Shown: piece after piece, positions 43,731 to 55,300 of the stretch | Numbering within the stretch: the stretch's first letter is position 1 | How the letters are laid out: each line of letters begins with the position of its first letter | Source: Agrobacterium larrymoorei | GTDB lineage: Bacteria > Pseudomonadota > Alphaproteobacteria > Rhizobiales > Rhizobiaceae | DNA length: 64,000 bases | Direction: 5' to 3' | Assembly: GCF_013322225.1 (NCBI RefSeq) | Contig: NZ_JAAMFB010000023.1 | Coordinates: 1-64,000 of the forward strand | Translations under genes and position numbers: made by a program | Notes under the pieces: generated by a model | Database searches by the model: none | The model's input: only the letters and a program-made list of their open reading frames with translations | Told to the model about the DNA's origin: nothing

Positions 43731-45041
43731 TCACTCCTCACGAAATGCCTTCATCACCTGATCCGTGAATGGCTTCGTCAAATATGACCAGGCGGAACGC
43801 TCGGCCGTATGAACGTAAACCTCGATAGGCATTCCGGGCATAAGCTTGCGGTCTGTCAGGCCCGCTTTCTCGAGATCCATGGAAACTGTCGCCAGATAGT
43901 ATGGCTGGCCGGTTGACTTGTCGAGAACGGTGGCTCCTGCAACGAATTCCACTGTTCCCGGGACTTCCGGTGTCGTGGCGCTGTTGAAGGATGTGAGACG
44001 CATTCTTGCGGATTGGCCGGGTTCGACGCGGTCGATATCGACAGGGGGAACACGAATTTCGACCTTCATATCATCGCCAGTGGGGACGATAGACATGATC
44101 GGCGCTCCAGCGCTGATCACGCCGCTGATCGTGTGCGTCTGCAAGTCATAAACGTAACCATCGACGGGAGCGCGAACTTCCATGCGGGAAAGGCGGTCGC
44201 GTGCGGCAATTTCACGCTCTCCCAGTTCGGCGAGCTTGGATTCGATGTTGACGATCTCCTTCTGGGTTTCAGAGCGGGTTGTCTGGTCTATGGACAACAG
44301 CTTGATGCGCAGTTCGCTGATCTCGCCTTCGGCCTCCGCGACGCGGGCCACCACTTCGCCGCGCGCGCCGTCGATGCGGGCGACCTGTTTCTGAAGGTCG
44401 CGGTACTCCGACAGTTTAATCAGGCCACCCTTGGCGAGCTTTTCGCTCACTTCGATCTCCTTGGCGATGATCTCCTTTTCCGCTTCGCTGGCCGTGCGCT
44501 GCGAGAACAAGCCGTCGATCTGGTCCTTAAGCTGGTTGATCTGCATTTCGAGTTGCTGTTTCTGATTAACGATCATCCGCCGATTTTCGAGAAACAGCTT
44601 TGTTTCGTTGCCGGCGAGATCCGCAGCGATGTCGATATCGGCAAAGCTGATCGTGTCGCTGCCGTCACGCTCGCCCTCAAGTCTGGTTTTCATGGCACGA
44701 AGTTGAGCGAGCTGGCTTTGGATGATGGTCAGTTCCACACGGGTCTGGGTTTCATCGAGGCGCAGAAGAACGTCACCGGCCTTTACGGCATCGCCATTCG
44801 CAACGGGGATTTCCGCAACGATACCGCCGTCGCGGTGCTGGATGGTCTTGACCTGATCGGGCACGACCAGCTGACCATGCGCGATGACAGCACCGGCGAG
44901 CTTGGCCTGAGCCGCCCAGCCGCCCACGCCGAAGACCAGCGCACCAGCGAGAACACCGGATACGACGACCCGCGACGCGATGCCGAACGACTGCTCTTGC
45001 CCGGATGCGCCAACAGACTTGGCTTTATCATTCTTCGACAT
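43731..45041 (-). CDS. Type I secretion membrane-fusion (HlyD/PrtE-type) adaptor
   Basis: A 436-residue periplasmic adaptor (start 45041, GGGGAG upstream; the frame is open to 45092). It has a short cytoplasmic tail, one transmembrane helix (about 27-47: VVSGVLAGALVFGVGGWAA), a lipoyl-like half (IQHRDGGIVAEIPVANGDAV) and a long coiled-coil hairpin (about 100-290). Beyond it come the second lipoyl half and beta-barrel (VRAPVDGYVYDLQTHTISG) and the closing LMPGMPIEVYVHTAERSAWSYL typical of HlyD-family exporters. It would bridge the ABC exporter and a TolC-like outer-membrane channel, which is not encoded here. It lies 73 bases after the RTX gene. Confidence 0.9.
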   Translation of the reverse strand: MSKNDKAKSVGASGQEQSFGIASRVVVSGVLAGALVFGVGGWAAQAKLAGAVIAHGQLVVPDQVKTIQHRDGGIVAEIPVANGDAVKAGDVLLRLDETQTRVELTIIQSQLAQLRAMKTRLEGERDGSDTISFADIDIAADLAGNETKLFLENRRMIVNQKQQLEMQINQLKDQIDGLFSQRTASEAEKEIIAKEIEVSEKLAKGGLIKLSEYRDLQKQVARIDGARGEVVARVAEAEGEISELRIKLLSIDQTTRSETQKEIVNIESKLAELGEREIAARDRLSRMEVRAPVDGYVYDLQTHTISGVISAGAPIMSIVPTGDDMKVEIRVPPVDIDRVEPGQSARMRLTSFNSATTPEVPGTVEFVAGATVLDKSTGQPYYLATVSMDLEKAGLTDRKLMPGMPIEVYVHTAERSAWSYLTKPFTDQVMKAFREE

Positions 45042-45114
45042 TTCTGTTCTCCCCACTCTCGCCTTTTCGGCTCTTAATAACCTATGCGTCACAGCCCCTC
45101 AGCTGCCGGTAGCC

Positions 45115-47403
45115 TCATGCTCTCGCCACGCCCGCGCCATCGTCCTGAAGGGCGAGGATAAAGTCGTCCTCCGTCAGTGCCTGATGACCGTAGATGAGGA
45201 GTTCAAGATCGTCGTCGTCACCAGACAGATCGATGACGGCGCGCACGATGGTGTTCTCGCCATCATCGAACTCGCTGTAGAGCCGGATGCGTCTGATATC
45301 CTGGTGATCGTCGACCTGATCCATGATCCGGTCAAACATCAGCCCGCCGATCTCGTCGGCCAAATCGGACAGGTCGATACGGTCGCCGATGCGGAAATCG
45401 AGAATCTTGTCGGTACCGGCACCACTGTTGGACAGAGAATCCACCGAGCGGAATATGAAGACGTCGTTGCCAGCGCCGCCAGTCAGGAAATTGATCTGCG
45501 AGTTTGCAATCAGCACGTCGTCACCCAACCCGCCGATGGCTGCTTCGATGCCTTCGATCTGGTCCGTTCCGATCTCAACACCCGTCGCGGTGCCATTCTC
45601 CAGATCGACAACAACCGCGGAAAGGGCAGCGGATGCGTCGTAGGTATCGATGCCCGCCCCACCGGAATATGTGTCGTTTCCATCATTGATGCCATTGCTG
45701 GAATAAAGAACGACGACCGTATCGTTGCCGTCCCCGCCCTCAACCGTGTCATCGCCGTTGCCGCCCGTAAGACGGTCGTCGCCCGCATTTCCGATCAGCA
45801 GGTTTGCGTTCTCGTCCCCCGTTAGTGTGTCGTCGCCGCTACCGCCAATCGCTGCTTCGAATTCCTCGACGCGATCTGTACCGATTTCGGAACCGGACGC
45901 GGTTTCAGCGAGAAGATTTATGACAACGTCATCGGTCGCTGTAGATGCATCATAGGTATCGAAACCTTCGCCGCCTTGATAAACGTCATCTCCATCACTG
46001 GTTGGCGCAGTCGTTGACGCGGGCGCGGTGACAGCCGTTCGTGCTTCTTCAATACCGGAGCCGGTGACGACCGTGTCGTTGCCTTCACCGGCAATGACAG
46101 CATCCTTGCCAGTGCCGCCGGAAAGGATGTCATCTCCTTCGCCGCCGTCAAGCAGGTCATCGCCTGCCTCGCCAGACAGAACGTCATTGCCCTCCTCGCC
46201 GAACAGGCGGTCATGACCAAGGCCACCACCTGCAACGTCGTTACCCAGCCCGGCAATCAGGATGTCATTGCCTTCTTCGCCATACATCTCGTCATTACCG
46301 TCGCCGCCGAACAGCACGTCGTTACCCGCACCGCCGAACATGCGGTCGTGACCGCCTTCACCGTAGAGGATATCGTCACCATCGCCGCCGATCAGCGTGT
46401 CGTCGCCGTCGCCGCCGTAGATGACATCGTTTTTCTCACGCCCGTAGACGATATCGTCTCCGCCGAGCGCCGCGATGATATCATCCTGCGGTGTACCGAT
46501 GAGAACATCATCACCTTCGGTACCGGTGATTTCGCTGGGCGGCGCCTTGGTGAGGGAATAGAGCGCCTTTGCCCCAACCACGCCCGTTCCATCACTAATC
46601 CCATAAGTGAAGGTAACCTCACCGACATAGCCACGTACCGGCGTGTAGAGCCAAACGCCATCACCGTAGCTGCGGATTTCACCGGAAGAAACGGTCAGGT
46701 TACGGACCGACAATGTATCTCCATCGGGATCGGTCGCAGCTGAGGCGAGTTTGTCGAGCATGATGAGCGCGGAGAGGTTCATCAGCCCGCTTCCCAGCAT
46801 CGCCTTGCCGCTCACCACAGGAAGCCGGTTTTTGTCGTTACCTCCCGGGCCGGGCCCAGGTCCGGGTCCACCGCCATCGGGTGGCCCACCTGTACCGGGT
46901 CCGGCGGAACCGGAATCATCGTTACGGCTTCTGCTGCCCATTGGCACCAGAGGCTTGAAGATTTCGAATGTCTCCAGATTGTCGTTGGCTGAGCGCCTTT
47001 CCGGGCGATCACCCAACTCCATCGTCACGCGGGCCGAAAAAGGCGTCAAAGATGTCGATTCCGCCAGATACCGAACTCTTCGAGCCGGGCGTCCGGCCTC
47101 TTCCGCGACCTGCTGCAGATATTCAGCCACCTGCTGAATGATATCGACACCGTTCTGTGCCTGCGCCATCTCCGTCGCCGCACCCTCCGATGCGTCGCCG
47201 AAGGGCTCATGCGGCTGATGCGGCTTTTCAGGCTGCGTTTCGGAGTGCAGCTTGCCGAGGAAGGCACCAAGTCCTGCGAAGATGATCGCCGGGGTGATCG
47301 CACGCCAGTAACGCGGCGCTGGCTTTTCCGGAATTTCGAAGCGGTTCTTCGGCGCAATGGAGGCTGCCACATCGGGCAGTCCGAGTGAAAGTTTCTCTTC
47401 CAT
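45115..47403 (-). CDS. RTX calcium-binding protein with N-terminal membrane segment
   Basis: The 762-residue protein has five parts. First is a charged start with a single hydrophobic segment (about 35-51, AITPAIIFAGLGAFLG). Then come a Gly/Pro linker (about 165-189), a cadherin-like fold with DPDGD (195-285), two RTX blocks of GGxGxDxUx nonapeptides (about 294-450 and 515-565) separated by repeats of the type FDTYDAS/INLLAETASGSEIGTDRVEEFEAAIGG, and an acidic C-terminal tail as in type I secretion signals. RTX repeats fold on binding Ca2+ outside the cell. The membrane segment is unusual for a secreted RTX protein and may tether it. The gene sits between those for the ABC exporter and the adaptor. 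Confidence 0.8.
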   Translation of the reverse strand: MEEKLSLGLPDVAASIAPKNRFEIPEKPAPRYWRAITPAIIFAGLGAFLGKLHSETQPEKPHQPHEPFGDASEGAATEMAQAQNGVDIIQQVAEYLQQVAEEAGRPARRVRYLAESTSLTPFSARVTMELGDRPERRSANDNLETFEIFKPLVPMGSRSRNDDSGSAGPGTGGPPDGGGPGPGPGPGGNDKNRLPVVSGKAMLGSGLMNLSALIMLDKLASAATDPDGDTLSVRNLTVSSGEIRSYGDGVWLYTPVRGYVGEVTFTYGISDGTGVVGAKALYSLTKAPPSEITGTEGDDVLIGTPQDDIIAALGGDDIVYGREKNDVIYGGDGDDTLIGGDGDDILYGEGGHDRMFGGAGNDVLFGGDGNDEMYGEEGNDILIAGLGNDVAGGGLGHDRLFGEEGNDVLSGEAGDDLLDGGEGDDILSGGTGKDAVIAGEGNDTVVTGSGIEEARTAVTAPASTTAPTSDGDDVYQGGEGFDTYDASTATDDVVINLLAETASGSEIGTDRVEEFEAAIGGSGDDTLTGDENANLLIGNAGDDRLTGGNGDDTVEGGDGNDTVVVLYSSNGINDGNDTYSGGAGIDTYDASAALSAVVVDLENGTATGVEIGTDQIEGIEAAIGGLGDDVLIANSQINFLTGGAGNDVFIFRSVDSLSNSGAGTDKILDFRIGDRIDLSDLADEIGGLMFDRIMDQVDDHQDIRRIRLYSEFDDGENTIVRAVIDLSGDDDDLELLIYGHQALTEDDFILALQDDGAGVARA

Positions 47404-47435
47404 GCTATGCCTCCCTTAATCCGCGGTGTTGAGTT

Positions 47436-49166
47436 TTATTCGGCTGGTATGCCTGCGACAGATTGCAGACGCTCCGGTTGCTGGCGCACAAGCTGCGGTG
47501 TTGGTGGCTTGACCACCTCATCCTTCGGACCGAAGGCCACAAGCTTGCCATTCTGCACGATGCCGACCATATCCACCGACTGGAGCGCACTAGGGCGATG
47601 CGCGACGATGACCACGATACCGCCACGGCTGCGCACGCCAGCCACCGCCTTCATCAAGGCTTCTTCACCTTCGGCATCAAGGTTGGAGTTCGGCTCGTCC
47701 AGAACCACGAGGAACGGGTTGTCGTAAAGCGCGCGGGCAAGGCCGATGCGCTGGCGTTGGCCTGCCGAGAGTGACATTCCGTTCGGGCCAAGCTCCGTCT
47801 GATAGCCATTCGGCAACCGCACGATCATGTCGTGGATGCCTGCGGCCCTAGCAGCGTTGAGTATGGTGCGCGCTTCTGGTGCCTCCGAGAAGCGGGAGAT
47901 GTTTTCCGCGATGGTGCCATCCATCAGACAGACGTCCTGCGGCAGATAACCGACATGTTCGCTGAAGAAGCTCGACGGCCACTGTTTCAGATCTGCGCCA
48001 TCGATACGGACCGAGCCACGAAGGGTTGGCCAGATACCCAGGATGGAACGGGCAAGCGTGGTCTTGCCACCGCCACTCGGGCCGATCAGGGCAAGTGCCT
48101 GACCTGCTTTAAGTTCGAAGCTGACATCGCTGAGCAGGACCGCACCACTGTGGGGCGCAACCGTCGTGATACCTTCGACCGTCAGATTTTCCTTTGGCGC
48201 AGGCAGACTGAGCAGGCTGCTATCGTCGTTGATGACGTTGAGCGTTTCCTTGAGCCGTGCATGGCTCTTGCGGGCGGAGACCATGCCTTTCCATTGCGCG
48301 ATGGCCTGATCCACCGGTGCCAAAGCGCGCGCTGTCACGATCGAAGAGGCGATGATCGAACCGGCAGACAATTCGCCCTTTATTGTCAGGTAAGCACCGA
48401 GACCGAGGATCGCCGATTGCAGCATCATGCGCATAACCTTGGAAAGGCCGGAGAACGTTCCGGAAATATCCGAGGTCTTCGTCTGCGTTTCCAGATGACG
48501 GCGGTTGGCGCGTTCAAACCGGTTTACTGCCCGTCCGGTGATGCCCATGGAATGCATGATATCGCTGTTGCGGGCATTGGAGTCGATGACCGAGTTGCGA
48601 AGAACCGTGGATTTCAGCATCTCCTTGGCGTGGCGGCGTGTCAGCAGTTCGGTGCAGAGCGTCAAAAGGCCAAGCACGACCGCGCCGCCTACGGTCAACA
48701 TGCCGAGCAGGGGATGCAAAAGCCAGACGAAGATGAGGTAGATCGGCATCCACGGCAGATCGAACAAAGCGATCAAGCCCGGACTTGCCAGAAAGCCGCG
48801 AATTGTGTCGACATCCCGCCCGCGTTCGGTCGCCTCTGCCGTCGAGTAGCCATAGCGGGGCATATCGATGACGACCTTGTGGGCAAGCGGTGCAAGCCTG
48901 GTATCGAGGCGGGCGCCGAGGCGGACGAGTATCTGAGATCGCAGGATATCGAAGATACCCTGGAAAAGATAAAGCCCGATGGCGAGTGCCGAAAGCGCGA
49001 CGAGCGTAGAGATACTGCCGCTGGCAAGTGCCCTGTCATAAATCTGGAGCATGTAGAACGCGCCGGTCAGCGCAAGAATATTGATGATACCGGACAGGCC
49101 AAAGACGAAGGTCATCAGACCGCCCATTCCATTGATCTGGTGTTCTGATTTGCTGGTGCCACTCAT
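47436..49166 (-). CDS. Type I secretion ABC exporter (PrtD-type)
   Basis: A 576-residue half-transporter (start 49166 behind AGGGGGGAA; frame open to 49196). Five to six transmembrane helices (about 12-330) are followed by an ATPase domain with Walker A GPSGGGKTT (about 362), signature LSAGQRQRIGLARAL (about 466) and Walker B FLVVLDEPNSNLDAEG (about 483). The lack of a peptidase-like N-terminal domain puts it with PrtD/AprD exporters of RTX proteins. It follows the giant peroxidase gene by 177 bases and precedes the RTX gene by 32, so it most likely exports one or both. Confidence 0.92.
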   Translation of the reverse strand: MSGTSKSEHQINGMGGLMTFVFGLSGIINILALTGAFYMLQIYDRALASGSISTLVALSALAIGLYLFQGIFDILRSQILVRLGARLDTRLAPLAHKVVIDMPRYGYSTAEATERGRDVDTIRGFLASPGLIALFDLPWMPIYLIFVWLLHPLLGMLTVGGAVVLGLLTLCTELLTRRHAKEMLKSTVLRNSVIDSNARNSDIMHSMGITGRAVNRFERANRRHLETQTKTSDISGTFSGLSKVMRMMLQSAILGLGAYLTIKGELSAGSIIASSIVTARALAPVDQAIAQWKGMVSARKSHARLKETLNVINDDSSLLSLPAPKENLTVEGITTVAPHSGAVLLSDVSFELKAGQALALIGPSGGGKTTLARSILGIWPTLRGSVRIDGADLKQWPSSFFSEHVGYLPQDVCLMDGTIAENISRFSEAPEARTILNAARAAGIHDMIVRLPNGYQTELGPNGMSLSAGQRQRIGLARALYDNPFLVVLDEPNSNLDAEGEEALMKAVAGVRSRGGIVVIVAHRPSALQSVDMVGIVQNGKLVAFGPKDEVVKPPTPQLVRQQPERLQSVAGIPAE

Positions 49167-49310
49167 CTGAAATTCCCCCCTCGGAATATCTCGCAACCCG
49201 GCGTCTTAACCCTGGCATGTCTTGAAATGCGCTTTGCCGAATACTCAAGATATTACTAATTTACTTGATGAACCTCGGAGCCGGTCCACACCGGCACTGG
49301 GCTGAGTGAA

Positions 49311-49331
49311 CAGGCGGGCATTGCCCGCCTG
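49311..49331 (-). terminator. Strong hairpin after the giant peroxidase gene
   Basis: CAGGCGGGC and GCCCGCCTG pair perfectly around ATT, 13 bases past the stop codon of the peroxidase gene. No U-tract follows. It may be a partial terminator or mRNA-stabilising end that lowers expression of the downstream secretion genes relative to the peroxidase. Confidence 0.55.
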
Positions 49332-49343
49332 CCGTCAGCGTTC

Positions 49344-52300
49344 TTAAGCGACGCCTGTGAAATCGTTGGTCGTCAGGTGATGCTTGCCGGAAATCGCCAG
49401 TTCGAAATCGGCGTTTCCATCGGCATCGGTGTGCCCCCTAATCACGGTGAAGTCTTCGCCATCGCGTGTTTCATGGGTGATAGCAACGCCACCCACCGCC
49501 GTCAGCGATGCCTGCCCGTTGATGGCGAAGGTCTGTTTGCCCGCAACGCCGGTATTGGCGTCGATTGCGGAGAAGTCGATCTTGTCGCCCGGCTGGAAGC
49601 CGTAGATGCTGTCACCGTCTGCCGCACTTGTCGTCGTGAAGCGGAAGGTGTCATTACCGAGCCCGCCATCCATGACGTTCGCGGCGTTCGAAGCCGTGAT
49701 CACGTCGTGGCCGGAGCCGCCCACGAAGTTTTCGAAGCCGTAGAACGTATCGCTTCCGGTGGTCGCACTCGATACCGAGCCGTGGCCCATCAGTCCGTTA
49801 CCCAGATCGACGGTCAGGTTGGCCGTGGCGACGGAGTAGTCCAGCGTATCGGTGCCTGCATCGCCCCAGTAACGGTCGTTGCCGTCATTGGCCGTTGCAA
49901 GAACGATGTCGTTGCCCTCACCGCCCCATGCCTGGTCGTCACCCGCACCACCTTCGATGACGTCATTACCTGCGTCACCGAACAGGAGATCAGCCCCGGC
50001 ATTGCCGAAGACGAGATCATCGCCGTCGCCGCCATGCACCTCGTCATCCCCGGCACCGCCGTTTATGACGTCCCTGCCCGCTGCACCTACGATAACGTCG
50101 TCGCCATCTTCGCCGCGCAGGATATCGTTGCCTGCATTCCCGGAAAGAATATCCGAACCACCACCGGCGAGGATGGTGTCGTCACCACCTTGGCCTGCAA
50201 GAACTTCTCCTGCTGCGGTACCGATCAGCGCAACGGCTGCGACAGGGAGAGGCGTGACGGTGCCCTCGCCGTCATCATCGTCATCGTCGTTGCCAGCATT
50301 GTCGTCATCGTCATCATCGTTCGGGCAATGGCCTGTGTCGGTGTCATCATCATCACCATCATCGCCGCCACCATTATCGTCGTCCTCGCCATCATCGGTG
50401 TCGTCGTCGTTATCGTCGCCGCCACCGCTGTTGTTGTCGCCGTCATCATCATCGTCATTGCCGCCGGTCTGGCCGTCGTCATCGCCATCGTTGTCATCGT
50501 CATCGTCCTCTCCACCGTTTTCACCATCCTCGCCGTTGTCGTCGATGCGTGGCGAGAAGATATCTTCTTGAAGGTCGGTCAGGCCGGTGTTGCGGGCAAT
50601 GATGTCGGCGAACTGCTGGCCATCGATGAAGTTTTCGTAGAAGTCGAAGTTGTCGAAACGCTGCGTATAATAGAAGCGGTCGGCTTCCTGTAGGCGGTCG
50701 AACTGCTCGTGCAGGACGACCCAGAAAGTCTGGCCCACCATGCCGCCATTGATATGCTTTTCAGCAAGACCACCTACCCAGAGGTCGACACGGTCGATAC
50801 CCTTGACGATGCCCGTGCCGTTCGGCTGCATGGCGATTTCGATACCCGGGTTGATTTCGCGGAAGGCCGCAATCTCGTTGGCATCGAGAACCAGATCTGG
50901 ATATGCCTGCTTGAACTGTGCGATCACGGCGTTCGACAGGGCGTTGCGGACCTGGAAGTCTTCCCAGGAAGTATAAGCCGTCAAGGCTCCTGCAAAGCCT
51001 CTTGCTTCGGCAACATAAGGGTCCGTGGAGGCAGCCAGATCCATGCGAACCTGATTGAGCGTGCCAAGACCGACATCCCAACCGCGTGCCACATTGAACG
51101 CAAACAAGTCCGCATTGATGCGTACCAGATCGTTGCGGACCGCATCCACAATGTTGAAGTCCACCGCTTCTGCAGGCTGCGTTGCAATGCCCGACAGGAT
51201 CGCGCTGACGCCATGTTGTTCATAACCCGCTTGCGGTACATACCCATGTTGCGCGAGCTGGCTGAGCGGCACGTTGAACGCCGATGGATCATTCGTCGGG
51301 TTAAGGAAAGCATCGAACAGAGCAACCTGTGTCGGGTTTCCGTTAGCGTCCATGACGGTCAGCGTCTGGCCGATGAGGGAGTGCCCAACCCGGTACACCG
51401 CAGCGGCGAACTCATGACTAATCGCCGCCGTGGCGTCCGGATTGTAGTCGGAGAAGCCATGGTCACCCAGGCCCCTCATTCCGCCGATAAGTTTGTCGGC
51501 GAACTCGGTAAAGACAACGCGCTGATATTCAGCCTCGTTGATCATCTTGGCAGCCTGGAACAATTCCTCCGGCGTGCCATCGAAACCTGCTGCCTCCAGA
51601 CCTTCCACGTGGAAGTTATGGTTGCGTGCCCAGATTGTGTGCATTGATGTCAGGGCGACGTTTTCGTTCGCTCTTCCGTCACCGGCCACGTAGTGGTCGA
51701 GCAGGTTGATGTAGGGATTGGTATCGAGAAGCAGCGAATGCGTGCTTCCCATGAAATTCGACGCCATGGCCGGAACCATCGACTGCGTTATAACGCCGCC
51801 AACGACTAGACCCGGGAAGTAGTCACGGAAACTGACCTGTCCACCGGTCAAACCTAGTGAATGGAAGACGGTATTGTTTTCCCAATGGTGCAGGATCAGT
51901 TCGCGTAAGGTCGGCAACAGCTTGAAGGCGGCATTGGATGGGTCCACACCGCCTTGCAGCAAGTGTGCTCCCAGACCGCCGGAGCCATCACCTTCCCGGA
52001 GGAACTGACCCAGCAGATCATTGGAACCGTAAGCCTGGTTCTGGTCCGCGAATGGCGACGTCTTGTTGATGTGCTGCGGCACGCCGTTTTCGTAACCCGC
52101 GACGGTTCCACGGGTCAGGTCTGCAGGGTTGCCAGAGCCGGGCGCACCATTACCGGGAGCGCCGATCTGGATTGAGCCGTTTCCACCTTTACCAAGAAAA
52201 TCAAGGCCATGGTCGAAATACTGCCCAAACGCCATGAAGAAGATATTGGCATCTTCAGCTTTCGGAAGGTCTGCTTCCTGTGCGCCGAGTATGTTGCTGA

Positions 52301-55300
52301 TATTGCGCGGATCTAGCCCTTCGAAGATCGGGTTGATCGACAGGTTGCCGTTTGCGTCCGCCGCTCCGTAATGAGCGTCGGTCAGGCGGATGAAAGGCAT
52401 GTCCACGGCACCGGCATCGGGATCTCCGACATTGTTGCCATGACCGGAAAGTTCGCGGACGCCGGTTGGAACCGCGTCGTCCGAGTCTTCCGGCGAAAGG
52501 CCGTTCACAAGTGCTTTCAGACCCGCCAGATCGCTCGCCGTATACTCGAAATCACCGGAAACACCGTTGTCATTATAGTTCTCACCCGAAGACGATTCCT
52601 GGAAGTGCGGCACCACGGAACCGGTAAAGGTGATAGAGTGTGTGCCGTTGGAGAACGTCTTGGTGCCGTTGCCGTTGTCGGTCAGCGTGTAGCTCGAAAG
52701 CTGCTGGCCGGACGCGACTTCGACCACATCCTGCGGGCGCAACGTACCGACAATCGTGTCCTCACCGCCATTACTGCGGAAGAGAATGCGGTGTGCGGAC
52801 ATGAGCCCTGAGATGTTGACGGTTTCGTCACCTGCTCCACCATTGATGGTGATGGTGTTGAAGTTGAGATTTGTCGGCGAGAAGTTGCCGATTGCGAGAA
52901 CGGTGTCGTTGCCGAGGCCCGTATTGATGACGATCTCTTCGATCTCCGTCAGTTCGGCAATGATCGATGCATTATTCACACCATTGCGGGTGATGACGAT
53001 TTCCGTGGCGGCGGCGATACCCGTCATGCCTGCCGTGATGGCAGCTGCGCGGGTGTAAACGCGGTAGGTTTCGGTCGTCAGGTTTCCATTGACGATGAAT
53101 GTATCACCCACGGTTCCTTCTGTGCCACCATCGACGATGTCACGACCGTCTGTTGGTTGGAAAAACGGGAAAAATGAGAGGTTCGCGTTCCAAGTGATGA
53201 CGTCATCCCCGGCACCGGCGTTGATCGTGTCGTTGCCTGTACCGCCAGTGATAGCGTCGTTGCCCGCCAAGCCATTGATGGCGTCATTGCCGCCGTTGCC
53301 ATTGATGGTGTCTGCACCGGCAGTCCCATTGATGAGGGTTCCCTGGTTCGTGCCATTGATAAAATCACCAACGACTTCGGTAGGTGCCGATATCACCTGT
53401 TCCGCTGCACCGAACCCATCCGTGAAGCTAACGACGACGCGAACCTGCTGACCGACCTGTGCCTGTTGCGGTGTGAAATTCGCCGAATTGGTACCCACAT
53501 TTGTCCATGTCGTACCATTGGCAGACATCTGCCACTGGAAGCGGAACGTTCCCAAGCCGTTAAGGTCCGAGATGCCCGCAGTGTTCGCGTTCAGAGGCTG
53601 CCCTTCAGTAGGTGTTGTGTCGCTGATGACCGGGACGCCCGTTGCAGGAACGTTGACCAGAGCCACCTGTACGCCATCTGAAAATCGAGCGAACTCGATA
53701 TTGCGCAGCGTATCCACTCCGTCTGAAACAAGGTTTCTTTCCGTCAGCGGATCGACCACGTTACTAATCGTATTGTGCGTGACGGTGAATGTGCCGTCCG
53801 CATTCTTGACGATCGAGTAGTTGGCACGGATATCGTTGAATTCTGCGGTATCGACATTTCCAGAGGTGGTCGACGTGACCACTTCGCGCACGATGTGCAG
53901 CTGATTTGGTACGATGGTACGTGAAATCATCAGTTCGAAGAGCGACTTTCCAGCCCATGCCGGATTTTCTTGAGCGGTGAAGACGTGCTTCAGGCTGTCG
54001 ACCGTAGCGATCTGGTTGGCCTGAAGATTATCTGCGCCGGGTGCCGTGATGCGGATGCGGACGTTGAGCCATGCATCGCCATCGAGGAAATCGTCGCCGC
54101 CGTTGCCGCGCAGGGAGTCGCTGCCGTCACCACCGAGCAGCAGATTACCGCGGTTGAATGCGACAACGCTTTCCAGATCGCCTGACGTCGGAGCCGCGGC
54201 GATCAGGTTGCCCAGCAATTGACGCAGACCTTCTATACGGTTGGCCCCTGCCTGCGTCAGATCGTCGTTGAAGAAAATGCCTTCCGTCGTTGCAACAGTG
54301 GCACCGGGTGCAGGTTCACCGAAAACGCGGTCGTCGCCCAGCAGAGTATCGTCATGCTTCCAGCCTGACAGAGCCTCGGTCTTGTCGAAGCGATTGCGGA
54401 GAATATCCGCCTGCTCTGTCGTGAAGATCGGCACGCGCATGTCGGCATAGGCATCACGCTCCACACCCTTGAAGATCGCCCAGTCGAAACCGAACATGCC
54501 TTCGTTGCGGATGACGCTTTCACCCTGCACCATGATATCGTCACCGGATTCGGCATCGAAATCATGCTCGTCATTGCCCGCGAACATGACGTCGTGGCCC
54601 TTGATCGCGGAGTTGAAGAAGAGTTCGGAGTTGTCGCCTGCGGTCGTATCGAAGCCGCCGCCTGCTTCCATCCAGTCGTCGCCTTCATTCCCGAGAAGGA
54701 AGTCGGCACCGTCACCGCCGAGAATGAAGTCATCACCAGCGCCGCCGAAGACTTCGGTGGAGTCGACACCGACGAAGATCACATCCTTGCCGGTGCCACC
54801 CATCAGGATATCGATACCGTTCGAGTTGGCGATGACGTCATCGCCTTCGTCGCCCTTGATGAAGTCGCCGGTATCGCCGCTATCGGTGATGATATCGTTG
54901 CCCGCGCCACCATTGACGAGGTCGACGCCCGCGCCACTTTCAATGCGGTCGTCGCCGTCATCACCCCAGATGCCGTCATCGCCGAAATCGGTGATGATCG
55001 TGTCGTTGCCGATAGTGCCGCCGACGACGACGTGTTCGCCACCCGTAAAGCGGAGATAGTGCCCCGTTGCGCCGCTTTGATCGGCACTGGTGTCGGCCAC
55101 GCTCTCGTCGATATCGCCTGTGGTCAGATCGTCGCGCTGTACTTTGTTCAGGCCGAGACCAATCATGATAGGATCGTCCCCTTCGGGATCGGCCTCGACC
55201 TGGTTGGCTTTGTTGATTTCAAGCACATGATCGTAATTGGCGAAGGCATCGACACCGAGATGGCGGGCGATCACATCATCTCCCGTACCACGGATGCCAT

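Noticed and set aside
47832-49148. 438-codon plus-strand frame
   Set aside because: Fully antisense to the ABC exporter gene, whose Walker and signature motifs are intact on the minus strand.
49377-50693. Long plus-strand frame of 438 codons opposite the peroxidase gene
   Set aside because: It is the antisense shadow of the Asp/Gly repeat region; its Val/Ile-rich product results from GAT/GAC repeats read backwards, and it lacks a ribosome site.
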